DNA from: an uncultured Clostridia bacterium
GTDB lineage: Bacteria; Bacillota; Clostridia; TANB77; CAG-465
Length of the DNA: 64,000 nucleotides
NCBI GenBank assembly: GCA_944388585.1
Contig: CALXJI010000003.1
Location: 161,644 to 225,643 of the forward strand
Direction: 5' to 3'
The notes under the pieces are model-generated. The model saw nothing but the letters and a program-made list of their open reading frames with translations, was not told the DNA's origin and made no database searches. Both the position numbers and the translations under genes were made by a program. Shown here in pieces: positions 54,309 to 62,216 of this stretch; position 1 is the first letter of the stretch; each line of letters starts with the position of its first letter.

Positions 54309-54356
54309 TTATTTTATATAAAAAAGTTGTATGAAAAAATAAAAAAGCAATAATAA

Positions 54357-54389
54357 ATGACATATATTTTGAAGCAAAATAAATATAAT
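54357..54389 (+). promoter_or_regulatory. Candidate Spo0A-type promoter of spoIIGA-sigE
   Basis: ATGACA (54357-54362) and TATAAT (54384-54389) are 21 bases apart instead of 17. The Bacillus spoIIG promoter is known for an over-long spacer (22) that needs Spo0A~P. No clear 0A box was found by eye, so this is tentative. Confidence 0.35.
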
Positions 54390-54405
54390 TAGTTTAGGTG
54401 ATTTA

Positions 54406-55212
54406 ATGAAGATCTACCTAGACTATATTTTTTTAGAAAATTTAGTAGTTAATATAGTAATAATTTCAGAATTAATAAAGTTTACTAAAAGTAAAGTATC
54501 AACCAAAAGAGAAGTTTTAATTATTATAATAGATACAATTTTATCATGTATTTTTGCTATATATTCAAATTTTAGTAGTTATATTTTGCATTTTCTTGTG
54601 TCTATAGTAATACTTTTCTTTTTATTTAATCCTAAAAATATATATGAATTAATAAAAAAATTTTGTTATTATTATTTGTTATATTTTATATATATAGGTA
54701 TTGTAATATCTTTTTCAATATTATTTAAGATAAATTTAGAAAATATAATAAATAAATTATGTATATATGGTATATCTGCTATATTTTTTCACTTTCTTTG
54801 TAAAGACCTGTGGAAGATGTGGAAAATTAATATAGCAGATAGAGATCTATTTTATACTTTATGCATAAATGGTAAAAAGATATCTGCTTTTGTTGATACA
54901 GGAAATAGTGTAAAAGATCCAGCTACTTCATTAGATGTAATATTTTTAAAAGAATGTTTAAAGGAAGAAATAATTACAAAAGATATGAAACCAGCAATAA
55001 CATATATTAATGTTTCTACAGTAAATGGATCAGAATTAAAAATAGGATATATAATAAAAAATATAACAGTATATAAAGAAAAAAGAGAAATAGCTTTAAT
55101 AGATAAAATAATTTTATCTTTTTCATTAGACAATAGTAATACTCCAGAAAAATATAGTGCAATACTTGGATATGATACATATCTAGAAAATTTAAAGGGG
55201 GTAATATTATGA
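54406..55212 (+). CDS. spoIIGA: Sigma-E processing peptidase SpoIIGA
   Basis: 268 residues. N-terminal half with five membrane helices (MKIYLDYIFLENLVVNIVII is the typical start), C-terminal cytoplasmic aspartic-protease half with the FVDTGNSVKDP active site (Asp about 166). Activates pro-sigma-E after a forespore signal (SpoIIR). The stop overlaps the sigE start by four bases. Confidence 0.93.
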   Translation: MKIYLDYIFLENLVVNIVIISELIKFTKSKVSTKREVLIIIIDTILSCIFAIYSNFSSYILHFLVSIVILFFLFNPKNIYELIKKFCYYYLLYFIYIGIVISFSILFKINLENIINKLCIYGISAIFFHFLCKDLWKMWKINIADRDLFYTLCINGKKISAFVDTGNSVKDPATSLDVIFLKECLKEEIITKDMKPAITYINVSTVNGSELKIGYIIKNITVYKEKREIALIDKIILSFSLDNSNTPEKYSAILGYDTYLENLKGVIL

Positions 55213-55916
55213 TAAAAGAAGAAATTAAATTAGTTTATTTAAAAATTTTAAGATGGTTAGGACTTGGCGATTCTTTTTTGTACTATATTGCAGGAAATGA
55301 TAAGTTGCCAGCACCTCTGAGTGAAGAAGAGGAATTAAAATTATTAAAGAGACTTATGGATAAAGATAAAGAAGCTAAAAATATACTTGTTGAAAAAAAC
55401 TTAAGACTTGTAGTATATATTGCTAAGAAATTTGAAAGTTCGGGAATTAATATAGAAGATTTAATATCTATTGGAACAATTGGACTTATGAAAGCTATAA
55501 ATAGTTATGACTTATCTAAGAATATTAAACTTGCTACATATGCATCACGTTGTATAGAAAATGAAATATTAATGTACTTGAGAAAAAATAATAAAATTAA
55601 AACAGAAATTTCAATAGATGAACCTATTAATGTAGATAGTGAAGGTAATGATTTGTCATTAGGAGATATACTTGGAACAGATAATGATAGTATATATAAA
55701 AGTATAGAAGATGAGGAAAACAAAAAAATATTAAAGAATGCTATACAAGGATTAAGTAAAAGAGAAAAAACAATAATGCAACTTAGATATGGATTTGATG
55801 GCAAAGATGAACTTACCCAAAAAGAAGTAGCAGATAGACTTGGTATATCTCAATCATATATTTCAAGACTTGAAAAAAAGGTAATAAATAATTTAAGAAA
55901 TGACTTTACAGCTTAA
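55209..55916 (+). CDS. sigE: Mother-cell sporulation sigma factor E
   Basis: 235 residues. N-terminal pro-sequence (MIKEEIKLVYLKILRWLGLG, about 27 residues, amphipathic) followed by LPAPLSEEEE, region 2 (NLRLVVYIAKKFESSGINIE then DLISIGTIGLMKAI) and region 4 HTH (ELTQKEVADRLGISQSYISR). Matches SigE of endospore formers. Coupled to its protease SpoIIGA by a four-base overlap. Confidence 0.95.
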   Translation: MIKEEIKLVYLKILRWLGLGDSFLYYIAGNDKLPAPLSEEEELKLLKRLMDKDKEAKNILVEKNLRLVVYIAKKFESSGINIEDLISIGTIGLMKAINSYDLSKNIKLATYASRCIENEILMYLRKNNKIKTEISIDEPINVDSEGNDLSLGDILGTDNDSIYKSIEDEENKKILKNAIQGLSKREKTIMQLRYGFDGKDELTQKEVADRLGISQSYISRLEKKVINNLRNDFTA

Positions 55917-55932
55917 GTTATTGATTAAAAAT

Positions 55933-55980
55933 ATATTATATGCTATTCTAAAAAAAGAATAGCATATTTTATTTTTTTTG
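55933..55980 (+). terminator. Terminator after sigE
   Basis: Stem ATATGCTATTCT with AGAATAGCATAT, A-rich loop, followed by TTTATTTTTTTT. Confidence 0.8.
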
Positions 55981-55991
55981 GAGGAAAATAT

Positions 55992-57218
55992 ATGGAGGAG
56001 ATAAAATATAACAAATTACAAATTTTAAATGAACAAAATAAATTATATAAAATGTTAAAAGAATGTAATAGTAAAAATAAACTTAATTTAGATATGAAAT
56101 ATTTAAATTATCAAGTAAAAAATGGAGTAACAGATATTACATATTATAAGTATTCGCAAGAAGAAAAAAGTTTTAGAAAAATAATAGATTTAATTAATAG
56201 TGGTAAAGATTCTAAAAAATTAGATAAGTTAATTGAAGAAAAAAGAAAAATTTATTCTCAAAATGAGCTAGACAAAAAAATAGCATATTTAAAAGATTGT
56301 TATTCAAAATATTATGCAGGTCAGTTTCTTACAAAAGAGCAAAGAATAACGATTTCAAATACAGATGAAAAAATAAAATCAGATAAGGATCTGTTAAAAC
56401 TAAAAACGCATGAAATGATACATGCAATTACACAGGGACTGAGAAAAGGTGGAAAAAATTTAGATATATTTAAATTTAAAAAAGAGTTAAAAACTAATTT
56501 AGAAAAAGAAAATTTTAGTATGCAAGACTATACAATTGTATCAGGATATGCTACTGTGAAATTAGATAATAATTTAAAAAGTATAGAGAGTAAAGATAAT
56601 ACATATACAGAAATGTGTACAGAATCTTTAGCGGGTATAGTAATAGGTGAAGATAATACTAAAGAATTTAAAGAGTTTTCAGTGCCATCAAAAATGTCAG
56701 CATATTATTGGACAAATAGACCAAGAGATTTACTTATTACTGCTCTTGGAAGTTCAGATTTTTTAACTGATATGTTAAGAGAAGACAGAATAGATAAATT
56801 TGAAAATCTAAAAAAAGAAGTAAATAAAAAGTATAATTCAAATATAATAGAAAACTTTAATGATTTGTTACATGATTTAGGATCTCAAGACAATGAAGAG
56901 ATTTCACAAAAAGCAAATAATGAAATTGAAGAACAACTAACTAGTATATTTATTAAAAGACTTCAAGAAAAAGGTGAAATTACAGAAGATGTAAAGGAGC
57001 AAATTAAATTTTTTAAACAAAATTTAACAATAGAAAAATTTAAAAATTTAAAGTTTGAAAATGAGATTAATAAAAATAAAGATAATTTTTTAAATGAACT
57101 TTCAGATAAAACTTATTCCCAAGAAGAGTTAGCTTTAAACGAAAATGAGAGAGAGAGCAATCAGAAGCAAAAAGAAATATCAGAAAATGTTCAAAATAAA
57201 AATATAAAACAAATATAA
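55992..57218 (+). CDS. Putative HExxH metallopeptidase-like protein, unknown
   Basis: 408 residues, no signal or membrane segment, very Lys/Glu/Asn rich. Contains THEMIHAITQGL with the zincin motif HEMIH (His140, Glu141, His144), and about 63 residues later TEMCTESLAGIV (Glu207, Glu211), where a gluzincin third ligand could be. The rest is helical and charged with a disordered C-terminus. No family recognised. RBS GGAGG. It lies between sigE and cysS with a hairpin before and a promoter after, so it may be a single gene; sporulation involvement is only a guess. Confidence 0.55.
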   Translation: MEEIKYNKLQILNEQNKLYKMLKECNSKNKLNLDMKYLNYQVKNGVTDITYYKYSQEEKSFRKIIDLINSGKDSKKLDKLIEEKRKIYSQNELDKKIAYLKDCYSKYYAGQFLTKEQRITISNTDEKIKSDKDLLKLKTHEMIHAITQGLRKGGKNLDIFKFKKELKTNLEKENFSMQDYTIVSGYATVKLDNNLKSIESKDNTYTEMCTESLAGIVIGEDNTKEFKEFSVPSKMSAYYWTNRPRDLLITALGSSDFLTDMLREDRIDKFENLKKEVNKKYNSNIIENFNDLLHDLGSQDNEEISQKANNEIEEQLTSIFIKRLQEKGEITEDVKEQIKFFKQNLTIEKFKNLKFENEINKNKDNFLNELSDKTYSQEELALNENERESNQKQKEISENVQNKNIKQI

Positions 57219-57223
57219 TTATG

Positions 57224-57252
57224 TTGACAAAATAAAATATTTAATATATAAT
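57224..57252 (+). promoter_or_regulatory. Consensus promoter of the cysS leader
   Basis: TTGACA (57224-57229), 17-base spacer, TATAAT (57247-57252). Confidence 0.85.
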
Positions 57253-57278
57253 AGGCATATAGTAAAGGAGAGATAATT

Positions 57279-57320
57279 ATGAGAAAATATATATTTGAAG
57301 GTTGCTGTTGTATGAGGTAA
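57279..57320 (+). CDS. Leader peptide with three Cys codons upstream of cysS
   Basis: A 13-residue frame, MRKYIFEGCCCMR, with AAAGGAG eight bases before the ATG, directly downstream of a consensus promoter. The three consecutive Cys codons TGC TGT TGT lie at 57303-57311. Downstream RNA can fold in competing ways that end in a terminator before cysS. This is the layout of a transcription-attenuation leader peptide sensing Cys-tRNA. Confidence 0.8.
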   Translation: MRKYIFEGCCCMR

Positions 57321-57432
57321 CACTCCTATCTACTAGGTAGGTATGAGTGATTAGTTTCATGCCTACAATAGCGAATATATATTTTTTATATTAAGATATA
57401 TAAAACTATGTAGGCATACTACATAGTTTTTT
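57321..57432 (+). promoter_or_regulatory. Attenuator of cysS (alternative helices and terminator)
   Basis: Segments: 1 = 57321-57333, 2 = 57337-57349, 3 = 57357-57367, 4 = 57402-57417, 5 = 57419-57430. Helix 1:2 has 12 of 13 pairs with a 3-base loop. Helix 2:3 pairs GTAGGTATGA with TCATGCCTAC (one G-U). Helix 3:4 pairs ATGCCTACA with TGTAGGCAT. Helix 4:5 is the terminator AAAACTATGTAG/CTACATAGTTTT ending in T-run. A ribosome stalled on the Cys codons leaves segment 1 free, favouring 1:2 and 3:4 (read-through); a ribosome reaching the stop codon masks segment 1, favouring 2:3 and the terminator. Confidence 0.75.
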
Positions 57433-57484
57433 GTTATATAATTATAAAAGAATCATATATTGTATAAATTAAGGAGGAGTAAAA

Positions 57485-58957
57485 ATGAAAATATATAATT
57501 CAATGTCAAGAAAAAAAGAAGAATTTGTACCATTAAATGGAAAAGATGTAAAAATGTACGCATGTGGTGTTACTGTATATGATTTAAGTCATATAGGTCA
57601 TGCAAGACAAGCAATTATATATGCTATGGTAGCAGATTATTTAAAATATAGAGGGTATAATGTAACATATGTTCGTAATTATACTGATGTAGATGATAAG
57701 ATAATAAAAAGAGCAAATGAACAAGGAAAACAAGCGTTGGAGCTTTCAAAGGAACAGATACAAGAAACAGAGCTAGATATGCATAATTTACATGTAAGAG
57801 ATGCAGATATAAATCCTAAAGCATCTGAAAATATAGATAATATTATAAATTTTGTGAAGGGATTAATAGATAAAGGATATGCATATTCAACAGAAAAGGG
57901 CGATGTATATTATTCAGTTAGAAAATTTAAAGATTATGGAAAATTATCTAATTGTAATGTAGATGAATTATTAAATGGGGTAAGAAAGGATGTAGAAGAA
58001 GGAAAAAGAGATCCTTTAGATTTTGCATTATGGAAAGCAGCAAAGCCTGGTGAAGTGTACTGGGAGTCTCCTTGGGGTAAGGGTAGACCTGGATGGCATA
58101 TAGAGTGCTCAGCTATGATATTAAATAATTTAGGAGAAACAATAGATATACATGGTGGTGGTAAAGATTTAATTTTTCCACATCATGAAAATGAAATCGC
58201 ACAAAGTGAAGCTTATACTGGAAAACCATTATCAAAATATTGGTCACATTGTGGCTTAGTAAAAATTAATGGAGAAAAGATGAGTAAATCTTTAGGAAAC
58301 TTTGTAACTATAAGAGAAGCTTTAAAGAAATATAACTATGAAGTTATTAAATATGTAATGTTTTCAAAGCATTATACATCAGATATAGATTTATTAGATA
58401 AAGACTATTCTTTAGCAGAAAGTCATTTATATTATTTTTATACTACAATAAAAAATATGAATGAATTTATTTTAAAAAATAATGGAGATAAAAATGGAGA
58501 TTCTATGGAAGATGACATATCTGAAAATATTATTTCTAAGTTTGTAGAATTAATGGATGACGATTTTAATACTGCTGCAGCAATATCAGAATTATTTGGT
58601 ATATTTAAATATTCAAATGGATTGTTAAAAAAAGCAAATAAAAAGAATGGACAGCAGATAGCAAATACTTTTGCAAAAATATTATCTAATTTAACAGAAG
58701 TATATTCAATTCTTGGTTTACTTACTCAAGATCCAGATGAATTTATTAGTGATATGAAAAATAAATATTTGGAAAAATTAAATTTAAGTATAGATTATAT
58801 ACAAGATCAAATTAATTTAAGAGCAGAAGCTAAAAAAGTTAAAGACTTTGAAAAAGCAGATAATATAAGAAGTAGTTTAGATAGCAAAGGAATAATTTTA
58901 AATGATACTCCAAACGGTGTGGTATGGGATATAAAAGCTTTATATAATGTAGAATAA
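57485..58957 (+). CDS. cysS: Cysteinyl-tRNA synthetase
   Basis: 490 residues, class I. MYACGVTVYDLSHIGHARQA contains the zinc Cys28 and the HIGH motif; DVDDKIIKRANEQG, WHIECSAMILNNLG and IDIHGGGKDLIFPHHENEIA hold further zinc ligands; EKMSKSLGNF is the KMSKS loop. Charges tRNA-Cys. RBS AAGGAGGAG. Expression is likely set by the Cys leader peptide attenuator upstream. Confidence 0.97.
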   Translation: MKIYNSMSRKKEEFVPLNGKDVKMYACGVTVYDLSHIGHARQAIIYAMVADYLKYRGYNVTYVRNYTDVDDKIIKRANEQGKQALELSKEQIQETELDMHNLHVRDADINPKASENIDNIINFVKGLIDKGYAYSTEKGDVYYSVRKFKDYGKLSNCNVDELLNGVRKDVEEGKRDPLDFALWKAAKPGEVYWESPWGKGRPGWHIECSAMILNNLGETIDIHGGGKDLIFPHHENEIAQSEAYTGKPLSKYWSHCGLVKINGEKMSKSLGNFVTIREALKKYNYEVIKYVMFSKHYTSDIDLLDKDYSLAESHLYYFYTTIKNMNEFILKNNGDKNGDSMEDDISENIISKFVELMDDDFNTAAAISELFGIFKYSNGLLKKANKKNGQQIANTFAKILSNLTEVYSILGLLTQDPDEFISDMKNKYLEKLNLSIDYIQDQINLRAEAKKVKDFEKADNIRSSLDSKGIILNDTPNGVVWDIKALYNVE

Positions 58958-58990
58958 AAAATAGGGTATAAAAAATACCCTGTTTTTTTA
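58958..58990 (+). terminator. Terminator after cysS
   Basis: Stem AATAGGGTAT with ATACCCTGTT, A-rich loop, then TTTTTATTG. Confidence 0.8.
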
Positions 58991-59060
58991 TTGTATTAAG
59001 TTTTTAAATATAATATAATATTCAAGGGGAACAATTATTATATTATATTGGAGGATAAAA

Positions 59061-60293
59061 ATGAACGATCAAGAGAAATTAGTTCTTGCTAGGAATTTGC
59101 TAAGTAGTAAAAAATATAACGAGGCTGAAAATATATTATTGAGTTTAATTTCAAATGCAAAAGTAAAAAATCCTATAACTGAGAATGAGACACATTATAC
59201 TTTTTCAGGAATTATGGATTTTTTAACTTTTCAAAAAGTTTTTGAGACTAATAAAATAAATGTAGTAGCAGATGTTTTCTATTCTGATATCTATTTCAAT
59301 TTGGGATTTATAAAGTTTGAAATAGAAGATTATGATAAAGCAATAGAATATTATAAGAAAGGACTTGAGTGGAATCCTGTTGATGTGAGTTTAATGTTTG
59401 AGATTGCTGCTGCCTATAAAAGAAAAGGTCAAATAGAGAAATCTAAAGATAAATTATTGGAAATACATAAATTTATATATAATCCAGAATACTTAGCTAA
59501 GCTTTATAGAGAGTTAGGATGGTACTACATTGAAATAGGAGAGTATAGTTTAGCAAATGCATTATATTCATTTAGTTTGAAATATTTTAAAACAAACATT
59601 GCATACAATGAATTATCATATATAGCTAGTCAAGAAAAAAGAGAAGCATATTTATCTACTATGGATGAAGTAGAAGAATTGTTTTCTAAATTTAATATTC
59701 CAATGGGTTTTGATAAAACCTTAGTAGATTTTTATATGTATGTTTGGGATAAGGAAAGAGTAGAAAATGAAAAGAGCCCTGAATTTATTTCATTGTCTGA
59801 TGCTTTGTATAAAATAACGTATGATAAAAAATATATTATATATAAAACACTAATAGATCATGAGCTTGAAATACAGTTTAATATACCACATAATTGGAGA
59901 ATTCTTAACAAAGAAGAACGTCAGAAAGTAGGATTTCCAGATAATCTAAGATGTGTTATTTCATCGTTAGATAGAAATTATGTTATTATTGATGTTTTTG
60001 GAAAATGTAATAAAGAAAATTTTAAAGTGTATTGTGAGAAAGAAAAAAATAATAATAAAAATAATGGATATCAAGTATTATATGAAAAGTATGATGAAAA
60101 TAAATTTGAGTATCAAATAATTTATAAGTTTAAAAATAATATAGTATATGAAAATTACTTATTAATAAATGATTATATAATTAATATATCTAGACCAATA
60201 TATGAAAATACTAGTATAGAAAAGTTAACACAGTTGATTGATAAGAGCGTAATTAAAGATGTAATTAATTCAATGAAAAGCACAATTAAATGA
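59061..60293 (+). CDS. Tetratricopeptide-repeat protein, unknown function
   Basis: 410 residues. Residues about 70-200 hold three to four TPR-like helical hairpins (DIYFNLGFIKFEIEDYDKAI, EWNPVDVSLMFEIAAAYKRK, YRELGWYYIEIGEYSLANAL). The C-terminal part (about 260-400) is alpha/beta with repeated KYDENKFEYQIIYKFKNN-like strands. No signal peptide. The family is not recognised. RBS TTGGAGG. Stand-alone gene between terminators of cysS and a sigG promoter region. Confidence 0.65.
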   Translation: MNDQEKLVLARNLLSSKKYNEAENILLSLISNAKVKNPITENETHYTFSGIMDFLTFQKVFETNKINVVADVFYSDIYFNLGFIKFEIEDYDKAIEYYKKGLEWNPVDVSLMFEIAAAYKRKGQIEKSKDKLLEIHKFIYNPEYLAKLYRELGWYYIEIGEYSLANALYSFSLKYFKTNIAYNELSYIASQEKREAYLSTMDEVEELFSKFNIPMGFDKTLVDFYMYVWDKERVENEKSPEFISLSDALYKITYDKKYIIYKTLIDHELEIQFNIPHNWRILNKEERQKVGFPDNLRCVISSLDRNYVIIDVFGKCNKENFKVYCEKEKNNNKNNGYQVLYEKYDENKFEYQIIYKFKNNIVYENYLLINDYIINISRPIYENTSIEKLTQLIDKSVIKDVINSMKSTIK

Positions 60294-60375
60294 GATATCA
60301 ATTAAAAATAATATAAAAGTAGCAAAAACTAATTTTAGTTATTTGCTACTTTTTTGTCTAATAAAATAAGCATAA

Positions 60376-60402
60376 GTATAACAATAACATTTGTTCATAT
60401 AA
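60376..60402 (+). promoter_or_regulatory. Candidate sigma-F/G promoter of sigG
   Basis: GTATA (60376-60380), 15-base spacer, CATATAA (60396-60402) compares with the known sigma-G consensus (GYATR, about 15 bases, CAHWHTA) with one mismatch. It would allow sigma-G autoregulation. Confidence 0.35.
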
Positions 60403-60517
60403 GTATAATGAAGCATTGTTGTTTTATTTTAATGATACTAAAAATATCTATAAAAGTCGAATGCGAATATATAAAAAATCATATGTAAAAAATAATAACA
60501 ACAAAGGGGAGATACAT

Positions 60518-61309
60518 ATGAATGGAACAAATGTTAAAGTAGAAGTACAAGGATTAGATACTTCAAAATTACCAAAACTTTCTCAAAAAGAGCAAATGGA
60601 AATGTTAAAAAAAATTAAGGGTGGTCAAAAACAATACAAAGATGAATTTATCAATGCTAATTTAAGATTAGTATTAAGTTTAGTTAAAAAATTTAATAAC
60701 AGAGGAGAAAATATTAATGATATATTCCAAGTTGGTGTAATAGGACTTATAAAAGCAATAGATAATTTTGATATTGCACAAGAAGTACAATTTTCAACAT
60801 ATGCTGTACCAATGATAATAGGTGAAATAAAAAGATACTTAAGAGATAATAGTGCATTTAGAGTTACAAGATCTCTAAGGGATTTATCTTATATTATATC
60901 TCAAGAAAGAGAAAAATATATAGCAAAGTATAATGAGGAACCCACAATAGATGAACTTGAAAAAATAGTAGGCGCTCCTAAAGAACAAATCATACTTGCA
61001 ATAGATAGTATGGTTGCACCTATGTCTATATATGATACTGTATATAATGATGGTGGAGATCAAATATTTCTACTTGATCAGTTAAAAAATGAAAAAGAAG
61101 ATTCTGAAGATTTAATAAATAAAATTTCTATAGAACAAATTTTAGATAAGTTAAATGATAAAGAAAGATATATAATAGAAAAAAGATATTTTAAAGATAA
61201 AACGCAAGTAGAACTTGCTGAAGAACTTGGAGTATCCCAAGCACAAGTATCGAGAATTGAAAAGAATGCTTTGCTTAGGATAAGGAATAAAATAGGAAAA
61301 GAATTATAG
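60518..61309 (+). CDS. sigG: Forespore sporulation sigma factor G
   Basis: 263 residues from the ATG at 60518 after AAAGGGGAG; the frame is open further upstream but lacks a ribosome site. N-terminal MNGTNVKVEVQGLDTSKLPK with the anti-sigma-contact segment is typical of SigG, then region 2 (NLRLVLSLVKKFNNRGENIN then DIFQVGVIGLIKAI), region 3 and region 4 HTH (TQVELAEELGVSQAQVSRIE). SigF is the near alternative, but the N-terminus favours SigG. Confidence 0.92.
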   Translation: MNGTNVKVEVQGLDTSKLPKLSQKEQMEMLKKIKGGQKQYKDEFINANLRLVLSLVKKFNNRGENINDIFQVGVIGLIKAIDNFDIAQEVQFSTYAVPMIIGEIKRYLRDNSAFRVTRSLRDLSYIISQEREKYIAKYNEEPTIDELEKIVGAPKEQIILAIDSMVAPMSIYDTVYNDGGDQIFLLDQLKNEKEDSEDLINKISIEQILDKLNDKERYIIEKRYFKDKTQVELAEELGVSQAQVSRIEKNALLRIRNKIGKEL

Positions 61310-61311
61310 TA

Positions 61312-61340
61312 TTGTATTTTTAATAGTAATATGATAGAAT
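61312..61340 (+). promoter_or_regulatory. Promoter of the PC4/YdbC gene
   Basis: TTGTAT (61312-61317), 17-base spacer, TAGAAT (61335-61340), just after the sigG stop. Confidence 0.55.
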
Positions 61341-61364
61341 ACTCTTGAATATAGGAGGAAAAAT

Positions 61365-61580
61365 ATGGCAGATATAAAATATGAGATTGTAAAAGAAATA
61401 GGTGTGTTATCCGAGAATGCTAATGGTTGGAGAAGAGAGGTTAATTTAGTTAGCTGGAATGACAGACCACCAAAATATGATATTAGGGATTGGGCAGAAG
61501 ATCATGAAAAAATGAGCAAAGGAATTACCCTTACTCAAGAAGAGATGGAAAATTTAATAGATTTAATGAAAAATGAGTAA
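61365..61580 (+). CDS. PC4/YdbC family single-strand nucleic-acid-binding protein
   Basis: 71 residues. YdbC-type PC4 fold: KYEIVKEIGVLSENANGWRR, EVNLVSWNDRPPKYDIRDWA and a C-terminal helix LTQEEMENLIDLMK. PC4-like proteins bind single-stranded DNA as dimers and affect transcription or repair. RBS AGGAGG. Terminator follows at once. Confidence 0.9.
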   Translation: MADIKYEIVKEIGVLSENANGWRREVNLVSWNDRPPKYDIRDWAEDHEKMSKGITLTQEEMENLIDLMKNE

Positions 61581-61606
61581 AACTGGTATATAATACCAGT
61601 TTTTTT
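61578..61606 (+). terminator. Terminator after the PC4/YdbC gene
   Basis: Stem AAACTGGTAT with ATACCAGTTT, three-base loop, then TTTTAATA. Confidence 0.85.
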
Positions 61607-61639
61607 AATATTATTATAAAGAAAAGTAGGAGGTATATT

Positions 61640-62185
61640 ATGGAAGAAAAAGTTATTTTTTTAAGTCCATCTACTCAAGAATTTAATGTAGGATATGGTG
61701 ATTTTGGTACAGAAGAATATAGAATGAATAGAATAGCAGATATTGTCGAACAACTTTTAAAGAGTCAAGGATATACTGTATATAGAAATGATCCAAATGA
61801 AAAATTAAGTGCAGCAGTAAGAAAAAGTAATGAGATAGGGCCAGATATTCATGTAGCTTTACATAGTAATGCTAGTGGGCAAGGGTATAATGCACAAGGA
61901 CCAGAAATATTTGCTAATAGACCTAATACACCAGGAGATAGACTTGCAAATGCTATATATGATGAAATAATGGAGATATATCCTGATTCATCTAAAGGAA
62001 GAGGAGTATTATATACAAGCAGTTTATATGAAATTATTAGAACAAATGCACCTGCAGTACTACTTGAAGTTGCTTTTCATGACAATCCAGAAGATGCACA
62101 ATGGATTATGGACAATGAGCAACAAATAGCACAAGCGGTAGTAAATGGAATAAATAATTATTTTAATTCTATTGCAAATAGTTAA
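61640..62185 (+). CDS. N-acetylmuramoyl-L-alanine amidase (Amidase_3)
   Basis: 181 residues, single catalytic domain without a signal peptide. Zinc-amidase marks: GTEEYRMNRIADIVEQLL (Glu ligand), DIHVALHSNAS (His ligand) and VLLEVAFHDNPED (catalytic Glu). The usual first ligand motif DPGHGG is replaced by LSPSTQEFNVG, as in a subgroup of clostridial amidases that I recall starting LSPSNQ. Cleaves the lactyl-peptide amide in peptidoglycan. No signal peptide suggests use in spore cortex hydrolysis, mother-cell lysis or a phage-like origin. Confidence 0.8.
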   Translation: MEEKVIFLSPSTQEFNVGYGDFGTEEYRMNRIADIVEQLLKSQGYTVYRNDPNEKLSAAVRKSNEIGPDIHVALHSNASGQGYNAQGPEIFANRPNTPGDRLANAIYDEIMEIYPDSSKGRGVLYTSSLYEIIRTNAPAVLLEVAFHDNPEDAQWIMDNEQQIAQAVVNGINNYFNSIANS

Positions 62186-62216
62186 TAATATGGTAAAATA
62201 AAAACAGGTGATTTAA

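Noticed and set aside
57321..57432. T-box riboswitch upstream of cysS
   Set aside because: No T-box sequence (GGGTGGTACCGCG-like) or long stem I with specifier loop is present; the Cys-codon leader peptide and competing hairpins explain the region better.
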